Below, in pieces: positions 39,003 through 47,452 of a DNA stretch of 64,000 nt (within the stretch, counting starts at the first letter, position 1; every line of letters starts with the position of its first letter). This DNA is from Bog-473 sp963751335. GTDB taxonomy: Bacteria > Actinomycetota > Acidimicrobiia > Acidimicrobiales > RAAP-2. Under the pieces are notes generated by a model. That model saw nothing but the letters and a program-made list of their open reading frames with translations. It was not told the origin of the DNA and did not search any database. A program made the translations under genes and the position numbers. The stretch lies in the NCBI GenBank assembly GCA_963751335.1, contig CAVVUB010000007.1, positions 496,001 to 560,000 of the forward strand, written 5' to 3'.

Positions 39003-40639
39003 CAGTGCTGCGGTCGGGCTCGGCGACGCATGTCGGGCGCGTCCGCCCGGTCAATCAGGACGTCCCCCTCGAGAGCTCGAACCTGTTCGCCGTGGCCGAC
39101 GGCATGGGCGGCCACGTGGGTGGCGAGGTGGCGGCCCGGGTGGCGGTCGAGACCCTCGAGCAGGCGTTCGAGCGTGCACCCAGCGCCAGCGGTCTGCGCG
39201 AGGCGTTCTCCGAGGCCAACACCGCGATTTGGCGCGAGAGCCTGGCCAACGAGGACCTCCGGGGCATGGGGACGACCCTCACCGCGCTCGCCCTGGTGGG
39301 CGGGGGTGACGGGAAGGACGTACTGGCCTTGGCCAATGTGGGCGATTCCCGGGCCTACGTGTTCTCCGACGAGCAGATGGTCCAGGTCACCGACGACCAC
39401 AGCCTGGCCGAGGAGCGGATGCGCCACGGCGAGATAACCGTGGCCGAGGCAGCCGTCCACCCGCAGCGTCACATCCTCACCCGGGCTTTGGGCGTCTCCT
39501 CCGAGGTCGAGACGGACATGTGGGAGCTCCATCTCCGCTCGGGCGACCGGGTCCTGCTCTGTTCCGACGGGCTTTCCAACGAGGTGGATCCCCACGAGAT
39601 GTCCCAGGTCCTGGGTGCGGTGGCGGACCCCGGCGAGGCCGCCAAGCGCCTGGTGGATGTGGCCAACGCCAATGGAGGTGCCGACAACATCACCGTCGTC
39701 ATCGTCGACGTGCAGGTTGGCGAGGACGTGAACGGATCAGCGGCCCTGGTGACGCCGATCGGCCAGGCGACCAGCCAGCCGACGGCGGTCAACCCAGCGG
39801 TCGGCGATTCCGGATCCGACCCGGCCGGCCCAGGCGAGGGCGCCCCGGACGACGACGGAGAAGGCGACCGACCGTCCGATGCGGCGGCCGGAGCGGCGGC
39901 GGGTGCTGCCGCCTCTGCGGAGGCCTTGACGACGACCGCCCTCCTCACCCAACAGCAGCCGGAGACGGACGCACGCTCCGACGACACGCTGGCCCCCGGC
40001 ACGCAGCTCGGCTTCGGGGACGGGGACCGGCGTGATCAGGCGACGCCGGCCGATGTCCCGCACGGCGAGGAGTTCCTTCTCGACAGTCCCACCGCCGCCG
40101 TTCCGGTGGCCCGCAGCACCGCACGCGTCCCGCCCCGAGCCCAGCCCCAACCGCCCGCCGCCCCGACGGACGAGAAGGAGAGCCGGCGGGCGCGCCGTCG
40201 CCGGTTGGGCATTCCCCGACGGATCACCTTCCGGGTCTTGGGCTTCGTGATCCTGGTGGCGGCGGTGCCGATCGGGGCCTATTACGCGATCCGCTGGTAC
40301 GCCTACGACAACTGGGTCGTGACCACCCAGGGCACGCAGATCGTCGTCAAACAGGGCCAGCCGGGTGGCGTCCTCTGGTTCCACCCCAAGGTGGTGTACC
40401 GCTCGCCGCACACCACGAGTGACGTTCCGCCCGCTGCCCTGGTCGCCCTGCACACGGGGGTCCAGAAGTCCTCGCTGGCCAAGGCCAAGTCCTACATCAA
40501 CGGCGTGACCACCACGACGACCACAACAACGACCACCACGACCACCACGACGACCACCACGACCGCCAACGGTCTGCCCACCACGACCGTGCCTGGCGCG
40601 CCGGCCACGACGCCGACGGCTCCGGCGGGCACGCCATGA
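38999..40639 (+). CDS. pstP: PP2C-type Ser/Thr phosphatase PstP
   Basis: 546 residues. Metal-dependent phosphatase domain (about 1-240) with VRPVNQD, VADGMGGHVGGEVA, GDSRAYVF, LCSDGLSNEV and GGADNITVVI, the PP2C signature motifs. It reverses phosphorylation by PknB. A long acidic/Ala-rich cytosolic linker precedes a membrane helix near residue 410 (FRVLGFVILVAAVPIGAYYA). A short external domain (WFHPKVVYRSPHTT, part of the family) follows, with a tail of about 20 threonines encoded by an ACC/ACG repeat (about 40507-40565). The stop is 121 bases before pknB. Confidence 0.94.
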   Translation: MTVLRSGSATHVGRVRPVNQDVPLESSNLFAVADGMGGHVGGEVAARVAVETLEQAFERAPSASGLREAFSEANTAIWRESLANEDLRGMGTTLTALALVGGGDGKDVLALANVGDSRAYVFSDEQMVQVTDDHSLAEERMRHGEITVAEAAVHPQRHILTRALGVSSEVETDMWELHLRSGDRVLLCSDGLSNEVDPHEMSQVLGAVADPGEAAKRLVDVANANGGADNITVVIVDVQVGEDVNGSAALVTPIGQATSQPTAVNPAVGDSGSDPAGPGEGAPDDDGEGDRPSDAAAGAAAGAAASAEALTTTALLTQQQPETDARSDDTLAPGTQLGFGDGDRRDQATPADVPHGEEFLLDSPTAAVPVARSTARVPPRAQPQPPAAPTDEKESRRARRRRLGIPRRITFRVLGFVILVAAVPIGAYYAIRWYAYDNWVVTTQGTQIVVKQGQPGGVLWFHPKVVYRSPHTTSDVPPAALVALHTGVQKSSLAKAKSYINGVTTTTTTTTTTTTTTTTTTTANGLPTTTVPGAPATTPTAPAGTP

Positions 40640-40759
40640 CGCGCCCGTGCCCGCGCCCGCAGCCGCAGCCACATCCGCCGTCCGGCGAGTCGCCCGCCCC
40701 GCCGAAGAGCGAGACCGTCCAGGTTCTCGCGGGAAGCCACGCGTAGGCTCAGGGCCCGA

Positions 40760-42835
40760 GTGCAACCCGTCGAAGCCCCGCGCGTCTACTCAGGGCGTTA
40801 CGAGATCACCCATCTGGTTGCGCGCGGCGGGATGGCTCAGGTCTATCGGGCCGTCGACCGCCAGCTCGATCGGCCGGTCGCCCTCAAGGTGCTCTTCCCC
40901 GAGCTCTCCGTCGACAAGACCTTCGTCGAGCGGTTCCGCCGGGAGGCCCAGGCCGCCGCCAACCTGTCCCACCCCAACATCGTCCCCGTGTTCGACTGGG
41001 GCGAGGACGACGGCTCGTACTTCATCGTCATGGAGTACGTCGACGGCCGGCCCCTCTCGGCCGTCCTCAAGGATCCCGAGCCGCTGCCCTCTCGTGAGAT
41101 CGCCAGCATCGGCGCCGGGGTGGCCGCCGCCCTCGCCTTCGCCCACCGCCATGGCGTGGTCCACCGCGACGTGAAGCCGGGCAACGTGCTGATCACCCCC
41201 GACGGCGAGGTCAAGGTCACCGACTTCGGGATCGCCCGGGCCATCAACACCGAGGAGAGCCTGACCCAGACCGGCGCCGTCATGGGCACGGCCGCCTACT
41301 TCTCGCCCGAGCAGGCCGAGGGCAAGGGGGTCGACGCCCGGAGCGACATCTACTCGCTCGGCGTCGTTCTCTACGAGATGTCGGTCGGCAAGCCGCCCTT
41401 CACCGGCGACTCGCCGGTGGCGGTTGCCTCGAAGCACGTGCGCGACCAGCCCATCCTGCCCCGGGTGGCCAATCCGGCCGTCCCGACGGCGCTCAACGCC
41501 ATCATCATGAAGGCGATGGCCAAGAACCCGGACGACCGTTACGGGTCGGCCGAGGAGCTGCGGGCCGACCTCCTGCGCTTTGCCGACGGGCGACCCGTCG
41601 AGGCCGCCGATCCCGGCATGACCTCGATGATGACCGCGCTCGGCACGACCTCCATGATGGGGCCGACGACCGGCACCCTTGCCGTCCTCGACGGCACATC
41701 GATGCTCCCCGGCCAGGACGACGCCCAGCGCAAGAAACGCAACCGCCGCCTGGTCATCCTTCTCGTGATCCTTTTGGTCGCGCTGGGCATCATCGCCTTC
41801 TTCCTGCTGCGTTCCGTCCTGGCCAGCAAGGTGAACGTCCCCGCCGTGACCGGGGTGCCCCAGAGCGTGGCCACCCAGACGCTGAAGAACGAAGGGCTCG
41901 CCGTCGGCACCGTCAGCTTCCAGACCAACGCCAGGACCAAGGGCCTCGTGCTGTCGCAGAACCCGACTGCCGGCACGTCGGTGGACAAGGACTCCACCGT
42001 CGACCTGGTGGTGAGCGAGGGGCCCACCATCCCCATCGTCACCGTGCCGTCGGTGACCGGTCAGCAGCTGACCGCGGCCATTCCGCTCATCACCGCGCAG
42101 GGCCTTCACTACTCGGTCAAGAGCATCACCAGTCCCAAGTCCGTCGGGACCGTGATCTCGCAGACGCCGGCCGGCGGAGCCAAGGTCAAGAAGAACGCGA
42201 CAGTGGTGCTCACTGTTTCGGGCACGCAGAGCGAGGTCTCGGTGCCGAGCGTGCTCGGGCAATCGCCCCTCGCGGCGGGGTCACACTTGACCCAGGCCGG
42301 GCTCAACGTGGGATCCCAGACGAGTGCCTGTTCGAGCCAGTTCCAGACCGGGGTCGTCGCGGCGCAGAACCCGGCCGCCGGGGTCACCGTGCAGCCCAAC
42401 ACGCCGGTCAACATCGTGGTGTCGAGCGGCAGTTGCGCCTCGGTGCCCGGCGTGGTCGGCCAGTCGGCCAACTCGGCGCAGAATGCCATCACCAATGCCG
42501 GGTTGGTGCCGAACACGACCTTCGACACGGGATGCGCCAACGGCGCGCAGCCCGGCACCGTCGACAGTCAGAACCCGGCCCAGGGGACGCAGGTGGCCAG
42601 CAACAGCACGGTCAACATCTCGGTCTGCCAGGCCACCACCACCACCACGACGCCGGCGTCCAGCACGACCACGAGCACCACCGCGAGCCCGCCGACCACA
42701 CCGACGCTGCCCGGTCAGCTCCGAGGCGGCCCGGGCGGCCCGGCGGACCGGGCGGCCCGGGCGGCTGATCTAGGGCTTCGCCGGCGTCCCCACCGGCAGC
42801 TGAGACAGGAAGTTACCGAGCAGGGCCGGCCCTGA
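40760..42835 (+). CDS. pknB: PknB-type Ser/Thr kinase with four PASTA domains
   Basis: 691 residues as read. Kinase domain (about 10-275): glycine loop ARGGMAQVYRA, VALKVL, catalytic VHRDVKPGNV, KVTDFGIARA, and GTAAYFSPEQ. A membrane helix (VILLVILLVALGIIAFFLL) follows near residue 330. Four external PASTA domains, each starting like VPAVTGVPQ, VPSVTGQQ, VPSVLGQS and VPGVVGQS, bind muropeptides or lipid II. The Thr-rich tail ends GGPGGP, after which the frame runs 67 bases into trpG. A one-base deletion near 42740 would end it at TGA 42768 after more GGP repeats, 1 base before the trpG stop, so the last ~25 residues are doubtful. Confidence 0.94.
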   Translation: MQPVEAPRVYSGRYEITHLVARGGMAQVYRAVDRQLDRPVALKVLFPELSVDKTFVERFRREAQAAANLSHPNIVPVFDWGEDDGSYFIVMEYVDGRPLSAVLKDPEPLPSREIASIGAGVAAALAFAHRHGVVHRDVKPGNVLITPDGEVKVTDFGIARAINTEESLTQTGAVMGTAAYFSPEQAEGKGVDARSDIYSLGVVLYEMSVGKPPFTGDSPVAVASKHVRDQPILPRVANPAVPTALNAIIMKAMAKNPDDRYGSAEELRADLLRFADGRPVEAADPGMTSMMTALGTTSMMGPTTGTLAVLDGTSMLPGQDDAQRKKRNRRLVILLVILLVALGIIAFFLLRSVLASKVNVPAVTGVPQSVATQTLKNEGLAVGTVSFQTNARTKGLVLSQNPTAGTSVDKDSTVDLVVSEGPTIPIVTVPSVTGQQLTAAIPLITAQGLHYSVKSITSPKSVGTVISQTPAGGAKVKKNATVVLTVSGTQSEVSVPSVLGQSPLAAGSHLTQAGLNVGSQTSACSSQFQTGVVAAQNPAAGVTVQPNTPVNIVVSSGSCASVPGVVGQSANSAQNAITNAGLVPNTTFDTGCANGAQPGTVDSQNPAQGTQVASNSTVNISVCQATTTTTTPASSTTTSTTASPPTTPTLPGQLRGGPGGPADRAARAADLGLRRRPHRQLRQEVTEQGRP

Positions 42836-43369
42836 CGCCGTCAGCACCGACTCGGGGTGGAACTGCACGCCCTCGACGGCGAACTCCCGGTGGCGCAGGC
42901 CCATGACCACCCCGTCGGTCGAGGTCGCGGTGACCTCCAGGCAGTCGGGCACCGACTCGGGCCGGACGACCAGGGAGTGGTACCGCGTCGCCACGAAGGG
43001 ATTGGGCAGGCCGGCAAAGATACCGCTCCCGTCATGGTGGATCTCCGAGGTCTTGCCGTGCATCAGGTGGGGGGCCGGCACGATCTCGCCACCGAAGGAC
43101 TGGCCGATGCACTGGTGCCCCAGGCAGACCCCCAACAGGGGGATGTCCCCGGCCAGCGCGGCGATGGCCTCGAGGCTCACCCCCCCGTCCTCGGGACGAC
43201 CCGGCCCGGGCGAGATGAGCACGGCGTCGGGCTTCTCGGCCCGGATGCCCGCCACGTCGATGGTGTCGTTGCGGTACACCACCGGCTCGGCCCCCAGCTC
43301 GCCCAGTTCCTGGACCAGGTTGTAGACGAACGAGTCGTAGTTGTCGACGAGGAGCACCCGCGGTCCCAT
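42770..43369 (-). CDS. trpG: Glutamine amidotransferase (anthranilate or aminodeoxychorismate synthase component II)
   Basis: 199 residues. Class I GATase with LLVDNYDSFVYNLVQELGEL, the oxyanion LISPGPGRPED, nucleophile Cys in GVCLGHQCIG and the His/Glu pair in VEGVQFHPESVLT. It supplies ammonia to TrpE or PabB. TrpG and PabA cannot be told apart by sequence alone. The location between pknB and crgA is the actinobacterial norm; in mycobacteria this gene is called trpG. Confidence 0.9.
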   Translation of the reverse strand: MGPRVLLVDNYDSFVYNLVQELGELGAEPVVYRNDTIDVAGIRAEKPDAVLISPGPGRPEDGGVSLEAIAALAGDIPLLGVCLGHQCIGQSFGGEIVPAPHLMHGKTSEIHHDGSGIFAGLPNPFVATRYHSLVVRPESVPDCLEVTATSTDGVVMGLRHREFAVEGVQFHPESVLTASGPALLGNFLSQLPVGTPAKP

Positions 43370-43445
43370 GGGTCGACGATCGTACCGCCGCCGGCCCGCT
43401 CTCCCGCCCGGAACGCCCCGCCGGCGCTGGCTAACCTCTCACCCT

Positions 43446-43763
43446 GTGGCAACCAGCACCAAGGGACCGGGCAGCAGCTCGCGCAAGGGCAAGTCGGCCT
43501 CGGGCCGCACCACCTCGAAGGTGGGCCGCTACAAGACAGCCGAGGAGAGCGGCCGCTACACCGCGCCGATCCCCAAGAGCGTGCGGCACAGCCCGAGATG
43601 GTTCGGCGCGCTGATCCTCGTTCTGCTGATCGGCGGCGTGGCCGTCATCACGGTCAACTACCTGGCCCACCTGCCCGGCCTGGCCCACGGTTCACCCTGG
43701 GGCCTGGTCATCGGCCTCGTGATGATCTTCGTCGGCTTCCTGCTGGCGACCAGATACCGCTGA
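43446..43763 (+). CDS. crgA: Cell division protein CrgA
   Basis: 105 residues from GTG 43446. A basic Ser/Thr/Lys-rich N-terminus is followed by the CrgA core: RYTAPIPKSVRHSPRWFGAL, two membrane helices (ALILVLLIGGVAVITVNYL and WGLVIGLVMIFVGFLLATRY) and the final RYR. CrgA recruits divisome components such as FtsI in Actinobacteria. Divergent from trpG. Its presence is a good marker of Actinomycetota. Confidence 0.93.
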   Translation: MATSTKGPGSSSRKGKSASGRTTSKVGRYKTAEESGRYTAPIPKSVRHSPRWFGALILVLLIGGVAVITVNYLAHLPGLAHGSPWGLVIGLVMIFVGFLLATRYR

Positions 43764-43765
43764 CG

Positions 43766-43824
43766 GTCCCCGGGCTCCCCTGACGGGGACGGCCCTGTCT
43801 TCCTGCCACCCCCGGTTCCGGGGG
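43766..43824. terminator. Double hairpin between crgA and the thiolase gene
   Basis: GTCCCC (43766-43771) pairs with GGGGAC (43785-43790). A second, stronger stem is CCCCCGG (43809-43815) with CCGGGGG (43818-43824). Both lie between two convergent genes and could stop transcription from either side. Confidence 0.55.
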
Positions 43825-43835
43825 CCAGGCCTGGT

Positions 43836-45023
43836 TCAGCCCAACCGCTCGATCACGGTGGCGTTGGCCAGCCCGCCGCCCTCGCACATGGTGAGAAGAC
43901 CCCAGCGACCGTTGGTCCGCTCGAGCTCGTTGAGCAGCGTGCCCATGAGCTTGCCGCCCGACGCACCCAGCGGATGGCCCAGCGCGATGGCGCCACCGTT
44001 GGCGTTCACGATCTCCATATTGGGGTGGTGCTCCTTCTCCCACGCCAGCACGACCGAGGCGAATGCCTCGTTGATCTCCACCGCGTCGATGTCCTCGAGC
44101 GTGAGCTTGGCCCGCTCGAGCACCGAGGTGGTGGCGGGGATGGGGCCGGTCAGCATGGTGACGGGGTCGACGCCGGCCAGAGCGAAAGCGTGGAAACGGG
44201 CCCGCGGGCGCAGCCCCAGCGCGTTGGCCTTCTCCTCGCTCATGATCAGCACGGCCGAGGAGCCGTCCGTGATCTGCGACGAGTTGCCCGCGGTGACCTT
44301 GCCGTTCTCCTTGAAGGCCGGCTTCAGGTTGGCCAGCGCCTCCACGCTCGAGTCGGGACGGATGCCCTCGTCGGCCTGCAGGAGCTCGTCGGTGTCGTTC
44401 CCCTCCTCGTCCTTGACCGGCACCGGGACGATCTCGTTCTCGAAGCGGCCCTCGGCCGTGGCCCGGGCCGCCCGCTGGTGGCTCTGCACCGAGAAGGCGT
44501 CGAGCTCGTCGCGCGAGATGCCCCACTGGTCGGCGATCATCTCGGCCCCGATGCCCTGGCCCTGCAGGCGGTTGTGGCCCTCCTCGTCGCGGTAGCGCGC
44601 CATCATGCGCGGGCCGAACGGGAAACCGAAGTCCCTGACGACCGAGGAGCCCATCGGGGTGTGCGTCATGCTCTCGACTCCGGCCGCCACGACGATGTCG
44701 TAGGCGCCGGCCATCACGCCCTGGGCCGCGAAGTGCAGGGCCTGCTGTGAAGACCCGCACTGGCGGTCGATCGTCGTCGCCGGCACGGACTCGGGCCATC
44801 CCGCGGCCAGCACGGCGTTGCGCCCGATGTTGAGCGACTGCTCGGAGACCTGCATGACGCAGCCCATGATCACGTCGTCCACGAGGGCGGGATCGAGCTT
44901 GTTGCGCTCCGCCAGTGCCTTGAGCGACTCGGAGGCCAGGTCGACGGCGTGCCAGCCACGCAGCTTCCCGTTGCGCTTCCCGCCGGCCGTGCGCACGGCA
45001 TCGACGATCACTGCGGTGGTCAT
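43836..45023 (-). CDS. Acetyl-CoA C-acyltransferase (thiolase)
   Basis: 395 residues from ATG 45023 with GGAG upstream. Thiolase fold with nucleophile Cys89 in TIDRQCGSSQQALHFAA, the His in ALGHPLGASGGKLMG and the second Cys in LTMCEGGGLANATVIE. It condenses or cleaves 3-ketoacyl-CoA. The sequence resembles the degradative/FadA-like thiolases of actinobacterial fatty acid or sterol metabolism, but the physiological direction cannot be told. Confidence 0.92.
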   Translation of the reverse strand: MTTAVIVDAVRTAGGKRNGKLRGWHAVDLASESLKALAERNKLDPALVDDVIMGCVMQVSEQSLNIGRNAVLAAGWPESVPATTIDRQCGSSQQALHFAAQGVMAGAYDIVVAAGVESMTHTPMGSSVVRDFGFPFGPRMMARYRDEEGHNRLQGQGIGAEMIADQWGISRDELDAFSVQSHQRAARATAEGRFENEIVPVPVKDEEGNDTDELLQADEGIRPDSSVEALANLKPAFKENGKVTAGNSSQITDGSSAVLIMSEEKANALGLRPRARFHAFALAGVDPVTMLTGPIPATTSVLERAKLTLEDIDAVEINEAFASVVLAWEKEHHPNMEIVNANGGAIALGHPLGASGGKLMGTLLNELERTNGRWGLLTMCEGGGLANATVIERLG

Positions 45024-45154
45024 GGGCGTCTCCTTCCAACTCCGGCGGGCCGCTCCCTGCCGGTTCAGAACAGACAACCAGTGTACCTGGGCTCCCGAAT
45101 CGGGCCACCCGGGGGACCGGGGCGTCCTCCGGTTCGCCCGGTAGTCTCCCGGCG

Positions 45155-45751
45155 ATGGCTGAGACGGATCCGGTGGCCCCCGACGACACCGCCACGGACA
45201 CCCGCAAGACCACCGGCAGGGACACCGGCAGGGACACCGGCAAGACCACCGGCAGGGACACCGGCAAGAACACCGGCAAGGACACCGGCAAGGACACCGG
45301 CAAGGACACCGGCAAGGACATGGACCGCTGGCTGGGCGACGGCGGCATGCCGATCATCGGTCTGGTTGGTGGTGCGTTCGCCACCTACGGGGTGGACGGG
45401 GAGGACCTGGGCTGGGCCGGGGGCACCTTCACCCCGACCGAGTTGGCCTGCAATCCCCACGGGATCACCCAGGCGGGCGTCCATTCCCTTCTCCTCGACG
45501 CCGCCATGAATTTCGCCATCAACGCCGCCCTGCCCCGCAAGGCCCGCACCCGGGGCACGCTCGAGATGAAGACCGAGTGCATGCGGCCGGCGCGCCTCGG
45601 CGACCCCTTCGAGCTGCGCGGCGAGGTCGTGCGGATGGCCAAGCAGGTGGCCTACGCCGAGGCGTCGGTACGGGCCGCCGACGGGTCGTTGGTCAGCCGG
45701 GCCACCGGGACCTTTCTCCTGCATCGACCCGAGCCCGGACCCACCGCCTGA
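45155..45751 (+). CDS. Hotdog-fold thioesterase with N-terminal tetrapeptide repeats
   Basis: 198 residues. The C-terminal ~140 residues form a PaaI/4HBT-like hotdog domain (GGTFTPTELACNPHGITQAG, then HSLLLDAAMNFAINAALPRK, LEMKTECMRPARLGD, AYAEASVRAADGSLVS). Such enzymes cleave acyl-CoA thioesters. The N-terminus has nine TGR/TGK tetrapeptides (residues 19-54), encoded by a 12-base tandem repeat. It is divergent from the thiolase gene, and a shared acyl-CoA role is plausible. Confidence 0.82.
   Translation: MAETDPVAPDDTATDTRKTTGRDTGRDTGKTTGRDTGKNTGKDTGKDTGKDTGKDMDRWLGDGGMPIIGLVGGAFATYGVDGEDLGWAGGTFTPTELACNPHGITQAGVHSLLLDAAMNFAINAALPRKARTRGTLEMKTECMRPARLGDPFELRGEVVRMAKQVAYAEASVRAADGSLVSRATGTFLLHRPEPGPTA
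45209..45316 (+). repeat. Nine 12-base tandem repeats within the thioesterase gene
   Basis: Units of the form GACACCGGCAAG, with variants ACCACCGGCAGG, GACACCGGCAGG and AACACCGGCAAG, run without interruption and in frame, encoding (D/T/N)TG(K/R). Such repeats can change copy number by slippage without breaking the frame. Confidence 0.9.
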
Positions 45752-45842
45752 TCCCTACCGGGTCCCGCCTCCCGGCCCCGGGGTCTGCCTGATCTGTTGC
45801 GGCCCGACGGGAGCCTCCGCCCTCTGCTTCGCCTGTCGCCTG

Positions 45843-46493
45843 GTGGGCCGCCGCCTCGCTCTCCCACTGACTCCCGTGTCCCCGATCCGGCTCTGCCCGC
45901 TACCCGGGCCCCTCTACACGCTGCTCATGGGCTACAAGGAATCGCCCGTGCCCGAGGCGCGGGCGCGCTACACCCCGATCGTGCTGGCCCTCGTCGACGC
46001 GTTCTTCGCCGCCCATGCGGACTGCCTGGCCCGAGACGCCCCGGTGGACCTGGTCCTTGCCGTCCCCTCGACGACGCGTCCATCCGGGGCGCCGCTGGCC
46101 GCGGTGGCCGGGCTCGGTGACGTCGTGCACGGCCGCCTCGGTGCCCGCTTGGCGGCCGACCTGCTCTGCCGCGGTCCGGGGTCGCTCGGGCACATGCGTC
46201 CCCGCCGCGACGGATTCGTCGTCCCGCCGGCCCGGCGCTCTGCCGTGCGGGGGCGCCACGTGCTGGTGCTCGAAGACACCTACGTCAGCGGGGCCCGGGC
46301 CCAGAGCGCAACCGCGGCCCTGCGGCTCGCCCGGGCGGCGTCCGTGCAGATCGTGACCGCGGGCCGCGTGCTCAGACCCGAACGGGTACCCGGGCACGCC
46401 GCGTTTCTTCGTGGCCTGGCCGCGGCGCCGGCGCCGGACTCCGAAGTCTCCGTCTGTCGTGCGTGCGTTCAGACCCCCGCGCCGAGCGAGTAG
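45843..46493 (+). CDS. ComF-like phosphoribosyltransferase-fold protein, start unclear
   Basis: 216 residues from GTG 45843. The PRPP-like motif VLVLEDTYVSGARAQSATAA fits ComF-family proteins (competence and DNA uptake) and other phosphoribosyltransferases. Codons in the same frame just upstream (from about 45783) encode VCLICCGPTGASALCFACR, a two-CxxC zinc-binding head typical of ComF. That frame has no ATG, GTG or TTG start I can find before it, so the true start may be non-standard or hidden by an indel. It overlaps the convergent SDR gene by 25 bases. Confidence 0.7.
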   Translation: MGRRLALPLTPVSPIRLCPLPGPLYTLLMGYKESPVPEARARYTPIVLALVDAFFAAHADCLARDAPVDLVLAVPSTTRPSGAPLAAVAGLGDVVHGRLGARLAADLLCRGPGSLGHMRPRRDGFVVPPARRSAVRGRHVLVLEDTYVSGARAQSATAALRLARAASVQIVTAGRVLRPERVPGHAAFLRGLAAAPAPDSEVSVCRACVQTPAPSE

Positions 46494-47440
46494 GACACGC
46501 TCGTCAGCTCTTCTGAGCGCCTCCAGAGTTCGGCGGCCGCAGCAGCGTCGCGCCCCCGGCGCGACGGCCGGGTCAGACGGGGTGGGCCGAAGAAACCGAA
46601 CATGCGCGAGGGGCCGACGTACTGGCCGGAGTGGACCGCGGGTGAGGTGGCGGCGCAGAGCACGGGTAGTGCTCCGGTGGCGGTCGTCTGCCCGAGGGTG
46701 GAGCTCACGGCGCGTCCGAGCGTGCGACGCACCCGGCTGTCGCTCAGGGCGGTGCCGTTGCTGGTCAGGTTGCTCTGGGTCCAGCCGGGGTGCGCGGCCA
46801 CGGCCATGGTGGCCAGCCCCGCCGCGGCCAACCGCCGGCTCAGCTCTTGGGTGAAGAGGAGGTTGGCCAGCTTCGTGGTGCCGTAGCTCACCCAGGTGTT
46901 GCGGGGTGACGGGTTCGCGACGTCTTCGATCTGGAGGCGGCCCAGGCGGTGCATGTGCGAGCTGACCGTCACCACGCGTGAGCGCTCGGTCGTAACGATG
47001 CGATCGAGCAGGAGGCCCGTGAACGCGAAGTGACCCAGGTGGTTGGTGGCCATCTGCAGCTCGAAGCCGTCGGGGGTCAGGCGGTACGGCGTGCCCATCA
47101 CTCCCGCGTTGTTGACCAGGACGTCCAGGCGGGCGTGCGCCGACAGGAAGGCGCCGGCGGCGCGCCGGACCGAGTCCAGGTCGGACACATCGAGGGGAAG
47201 GAGCTCGAGGGAGGACCGCGTGAGTTCTCCTTCCAATCTGTCCCGGGCCTTGCGCGCCTTCTCCTGGTTTCGGCAGGCCATGACGACGTGCGCGCCATGA
47301 TCGGACAGAGCCCGCACGGTCTCGTAGCCGATACCGCTGTTGGCTCCGGTGACCAGGGCGGTGACCCCGGTCAGATCCCCGATGTCCGTTGCGGTCCAGG
47401 TCGCCCCGTGGGTCACCTCAGTGCCGGGAATCCGCTCCAT
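46469..47440 (-). CDS. Short-chain dehydrogenase/reductase
   Basis: 323 residues. Rossmann-fold NAD(P)-dependent oxidoreductase with TGANSGIG cofactor motif, NNAGVMG, catalytic Ser in VVTVSSHMH and YGTTK (Tyr-x3-Lys). The sequence is close to the retinol dehydrogenase/protochlorophyllide-reductase-like subgroup with ACRNQEKARKARD after the second strand. Substrate unknown. Confidence 0.9.
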   Translation of the reverse strand: MERIPGTEVTHGATWTATDIGDLTGVTALVTGANSGIGYETVRALSDHGAHVVMACRNQEKARKARDRLEGELTRSSLELLPLDVSDLDSVRRAAGAFLSAHARLDVLVNNAGVMGTPYRLTPDGFELQMATNHLGHFAFTGLLLDRIVTTERSRVVTVSSHMHRLGRLQIEDVANPSPRNTWVSYGTTKLANLLFTQELSRRLAAAGLATMAVAAHPGWTQSNLTSNGTALSDSRVRRTLGRAVSSTLGQTTATGALPVLCAATSPAVHSGQYVGPSRMFGFFGPPRLTRPSRRGRDAAAAAELWRRSEELTSVSYSLGAGV

Positions 47441-47452
47441 GGATTGCGCAGG

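Noticed and set aside
40507..40565. ACC/ACG run as a mobile or intergenic repeat
   Set aside because: It is in frame inside pstP and codes for a threonine tail.
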